DNA from: Nymphaea colorata
Lineage: Eukaryota > Streptophyta > Magnoliopsida > Nymphaeales > Nymphaeaceae
DNA length: 64,000 nt
Assembly (NCBI RefSeq): GCF_008831285.2
Contig: NC_045146.1
Location: forward strand, 16,693,289 to 16,757,288
Reading direction: 5' to 3'
Both the position numbers and the translations under genes were made by a program. Of the stretch, positions 62,084 to 64,000 are shown piece by piece. The number at the start of each line of letters is the position of its first letter. Within the stretch, counting starts at the first letter, position 1. A model generated the notes under the pieces. That model made no database searches. It saw only the letters and a list, made by a program, of their open reading frames with translations, and was not told the DNA's origin.

Positions 62084-62096
62084 AGAGAGAGAGAGA

Positions 62097-64000
62097 TTCT
62101 CTTGGTGGTGGGGAGGGGGAGGGGGAGGACGGGCAGTGCGCTGGCTTCCTTCAAGTTGACAGAATCGGACGGCTGATGTGCGAGAAGCATTGCGCGCCAA
62201 GCCAGATTTTATTGACCCCCTTTAATTAAGTTATCATCAGTAGTGTGTGCTAACTACTAGAGAGAGAGATGCCGATAAAATAGGAATCTAAGAGAGAGAG
62301 AGAGATGATCATAAAAGCTGGGATTAAGCATTCACTTGGACGGCACTCAGAGTTTAATTCTGCATATCAGAATCAAAAGATGGAAGAAAAGGACTGAGGC
62401 ACTGAAATAGCTGATTATATTAATTGAGGCAGACTAGGCAGTGAAGTAACTGATTATATTAAACCAAACAGGGTTGAGGGAGAGAGACACTAACTGATAA
62501 TATTAAACTAGGTGGGGAGAGAGAGGCCATGGATGGTGCACGTGAAGGTAGCTATACCTAGGCAGGAGGGAAGGTGGGCAGAAGCTTCCCTCCTTCGTTG
62601 CTTTCTGGAGCAGCTTCTGATCTCAATGCACGAATGACCGGGTCGACTGTCTGTGTTAGTTTCGTGAACGCATAATTAAGAATTGTAAGCCGAATTTGCA
62701 AAGTTGACATTTGTTTAACCAGTGGTTTCTCTCGCTGCTTCATCACTTGACATTTGACACAGCTTGCAAACATGGAATGTGCACATGGATAACCCATTTC
62801 ATCCTCGTATCAACTCCTCCTCGTCCAAAAGAAGCTTCAAGGGCTCTCAGATACACTCTGGTCGTTGTATCTATTAGTAGAAGGCATATGTTCTGAGAAT
62901 TAGTTTTCTGAAAATGTTGAGCAAAAAATTTGAATCACATTCAGTCACATCAGATTTGAAACTTTCGTTTTTTTTTCCAAAGGAAGTTGCTCAAAAAAAT
63001 TGCCTGATTTATGTCAAGTTCATTGAATAGGGTTGAGTACTCCCAGGTTTGAAGTGATATATATATATATATATATATATAAACCAAACCTATATATACA
63101 AATGCATACCTCTATCTGTGTGTATGTGTGTGTGTGCGTGTGTTCTACTCTTTATCATGAATCAGGTGAATGGAATTGGTTCAGCTATGAATGAAATGGG
63201 TTAAATTTAGTACAGATTTTGCCATTTTTTTTATCTAGATCCGATTATTCCTGTTTTAAAGTTGTTCTAAAGAGGCAGCCTCGTTGCAGCCCCACCAGAA
63301 CAAAATGTTTTGATCAAATTTAGATAAAAACTTGCACTCAAAGTAGCATACCATCAATTTTAAGAAGCTGCACAAAAAAGAATGCTATATACAAGGAAAA
63401 TATAGGGATTCCAATTGAGACAGGGAACAATGTGATATGAATAACAGAATTCCCACGACAGAGCAAGAAAGAAAAATTTTTGAAGTTAACTAAACCGGGA
63501 CAAGGGATACTGCATTTACTAAAACCATGATAGAAAAAGGAAATGAAAAAAAAATTGGAAAGACGCCTCCCACCTTCACATTTGTTTGATCAACATGGGT
63601 AGGTATTTCTCATTGAATATTTTTATACACAAGGGCAAAAGGCCGTGCTCAACTTTTGAAGGAATAAATTAAGCAAACTCATTTCTTATCGTTTCCGTTT
63701 CGCTGCTGGAAACAGAGAGTAATACAAAAGCAGAGATAGATCGATCAAAATTTTCGAACTTGATTGTGTTTTGTTATATCACTGAATTGTTTCCTGTTTT
63801 TGCCATTCTTTTCCTCTTAGATTAGAAAAAAGTAATCGGACGAATGCTGAAGAAAGCCTGGCTTCTTCCACAGAATAGTTGTAGAAGGGGAAATGCAGTA
63901 CCATCACCACTCCAGTGTGGGATGTCATACTTCCTCTCCCGCCTACCTCACATGGTATGCCTCTTCACACTTAGCATCCATCTCTCATCATCTCCTTGCG
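62097..64000. other. Intergenic to the window end
   Basis: Upstream DNA of the GASA gene, then AT-rich sequence. GAGAGA tracts at 62260-62305, three variants of AACTGATTATATTAA at 62405-62510, (TA)n at 63058-63080 and (TG)n at 63119-63142 are visible. No gene was recognised. Confidence 0.55.

Overview
This 64 kb window is nuclear DNA from a flowering plant. The evidence is spliced genes of plant-specific families (GH3, GASA, DUF760, APD-type RING, nepenthesin-like aspartic protease), chloroplast-type leader sequence, Ty1/copia, LINE, tRNA-derived SINE and MITE remnants, and frequent (TA)n and (GA/CT)n microsatellites. The background is AT-rich with long introns, while the first exons and proximal promoters of several genes are GC-rich. 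That pattern fits a non-grass monocot, magnoliid or early-diverging angiosperm better than a core eudicot, but the species is not identifiable from the sequence alone.

Layout. 1-1780 (-): 5' half of a GH3 acyl-acid-amido synthetase, cut by the window edge, with a GC-rich promoter at 1.9-2.5 kb. 2.7-4.25 kb: an internally deleted copia element interrupted by a 92-bp inverted repeat. 4.3-17.3 kb: a gene desert with microsatellites, short direct repeats and one GC island. 17.4-23.1 kb (+): chloroplast-targeted protein with two DUF760 domains. 24.5-26.3 kb: a short cluster of coding-like pieces I could not identify. 27.6-30.9 kb (+): APD-type membrane RING ubiquitin ligase. 32.8-36.5 kb (-): the RBBP5-like WD40 subunit of the COMPASS H3K4 methyltransferase complex. 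37.8-42.6 kb (+): a Pumilio/PUF RNA-binding protein, divergent from the RBBP5 gene. 42.6-48.8 kb: intergenic with a decayed LINE. 49.1-58.9 kb (+): a 12-exon aspartic protease with a C-terminal membrane anchor and several MITEs and a SINE in its introns. 61.5-62.0 kb (-): a GASA/snakin-type secreted cysteine-rich peptide. The rest, to 64 kb, is intergenic.

The genes are independent single-copy-style plant genes and do not form a pathway cluster. Gene models were built by joining reading frames at splice sites that keep phase and restore family sequence; all seven complete or partial models close in frame. I found no convincing novel multi-gene system. The most unusual items are the foldback inside the copia element, a poly(A) 3' splice site and a GC-AG intron in the protease gene, a GH3 leader with tandem auxin-response cores, a MITE family present at two loci, and the unidentified coding-like cluster at 24.5-26.3 kb.
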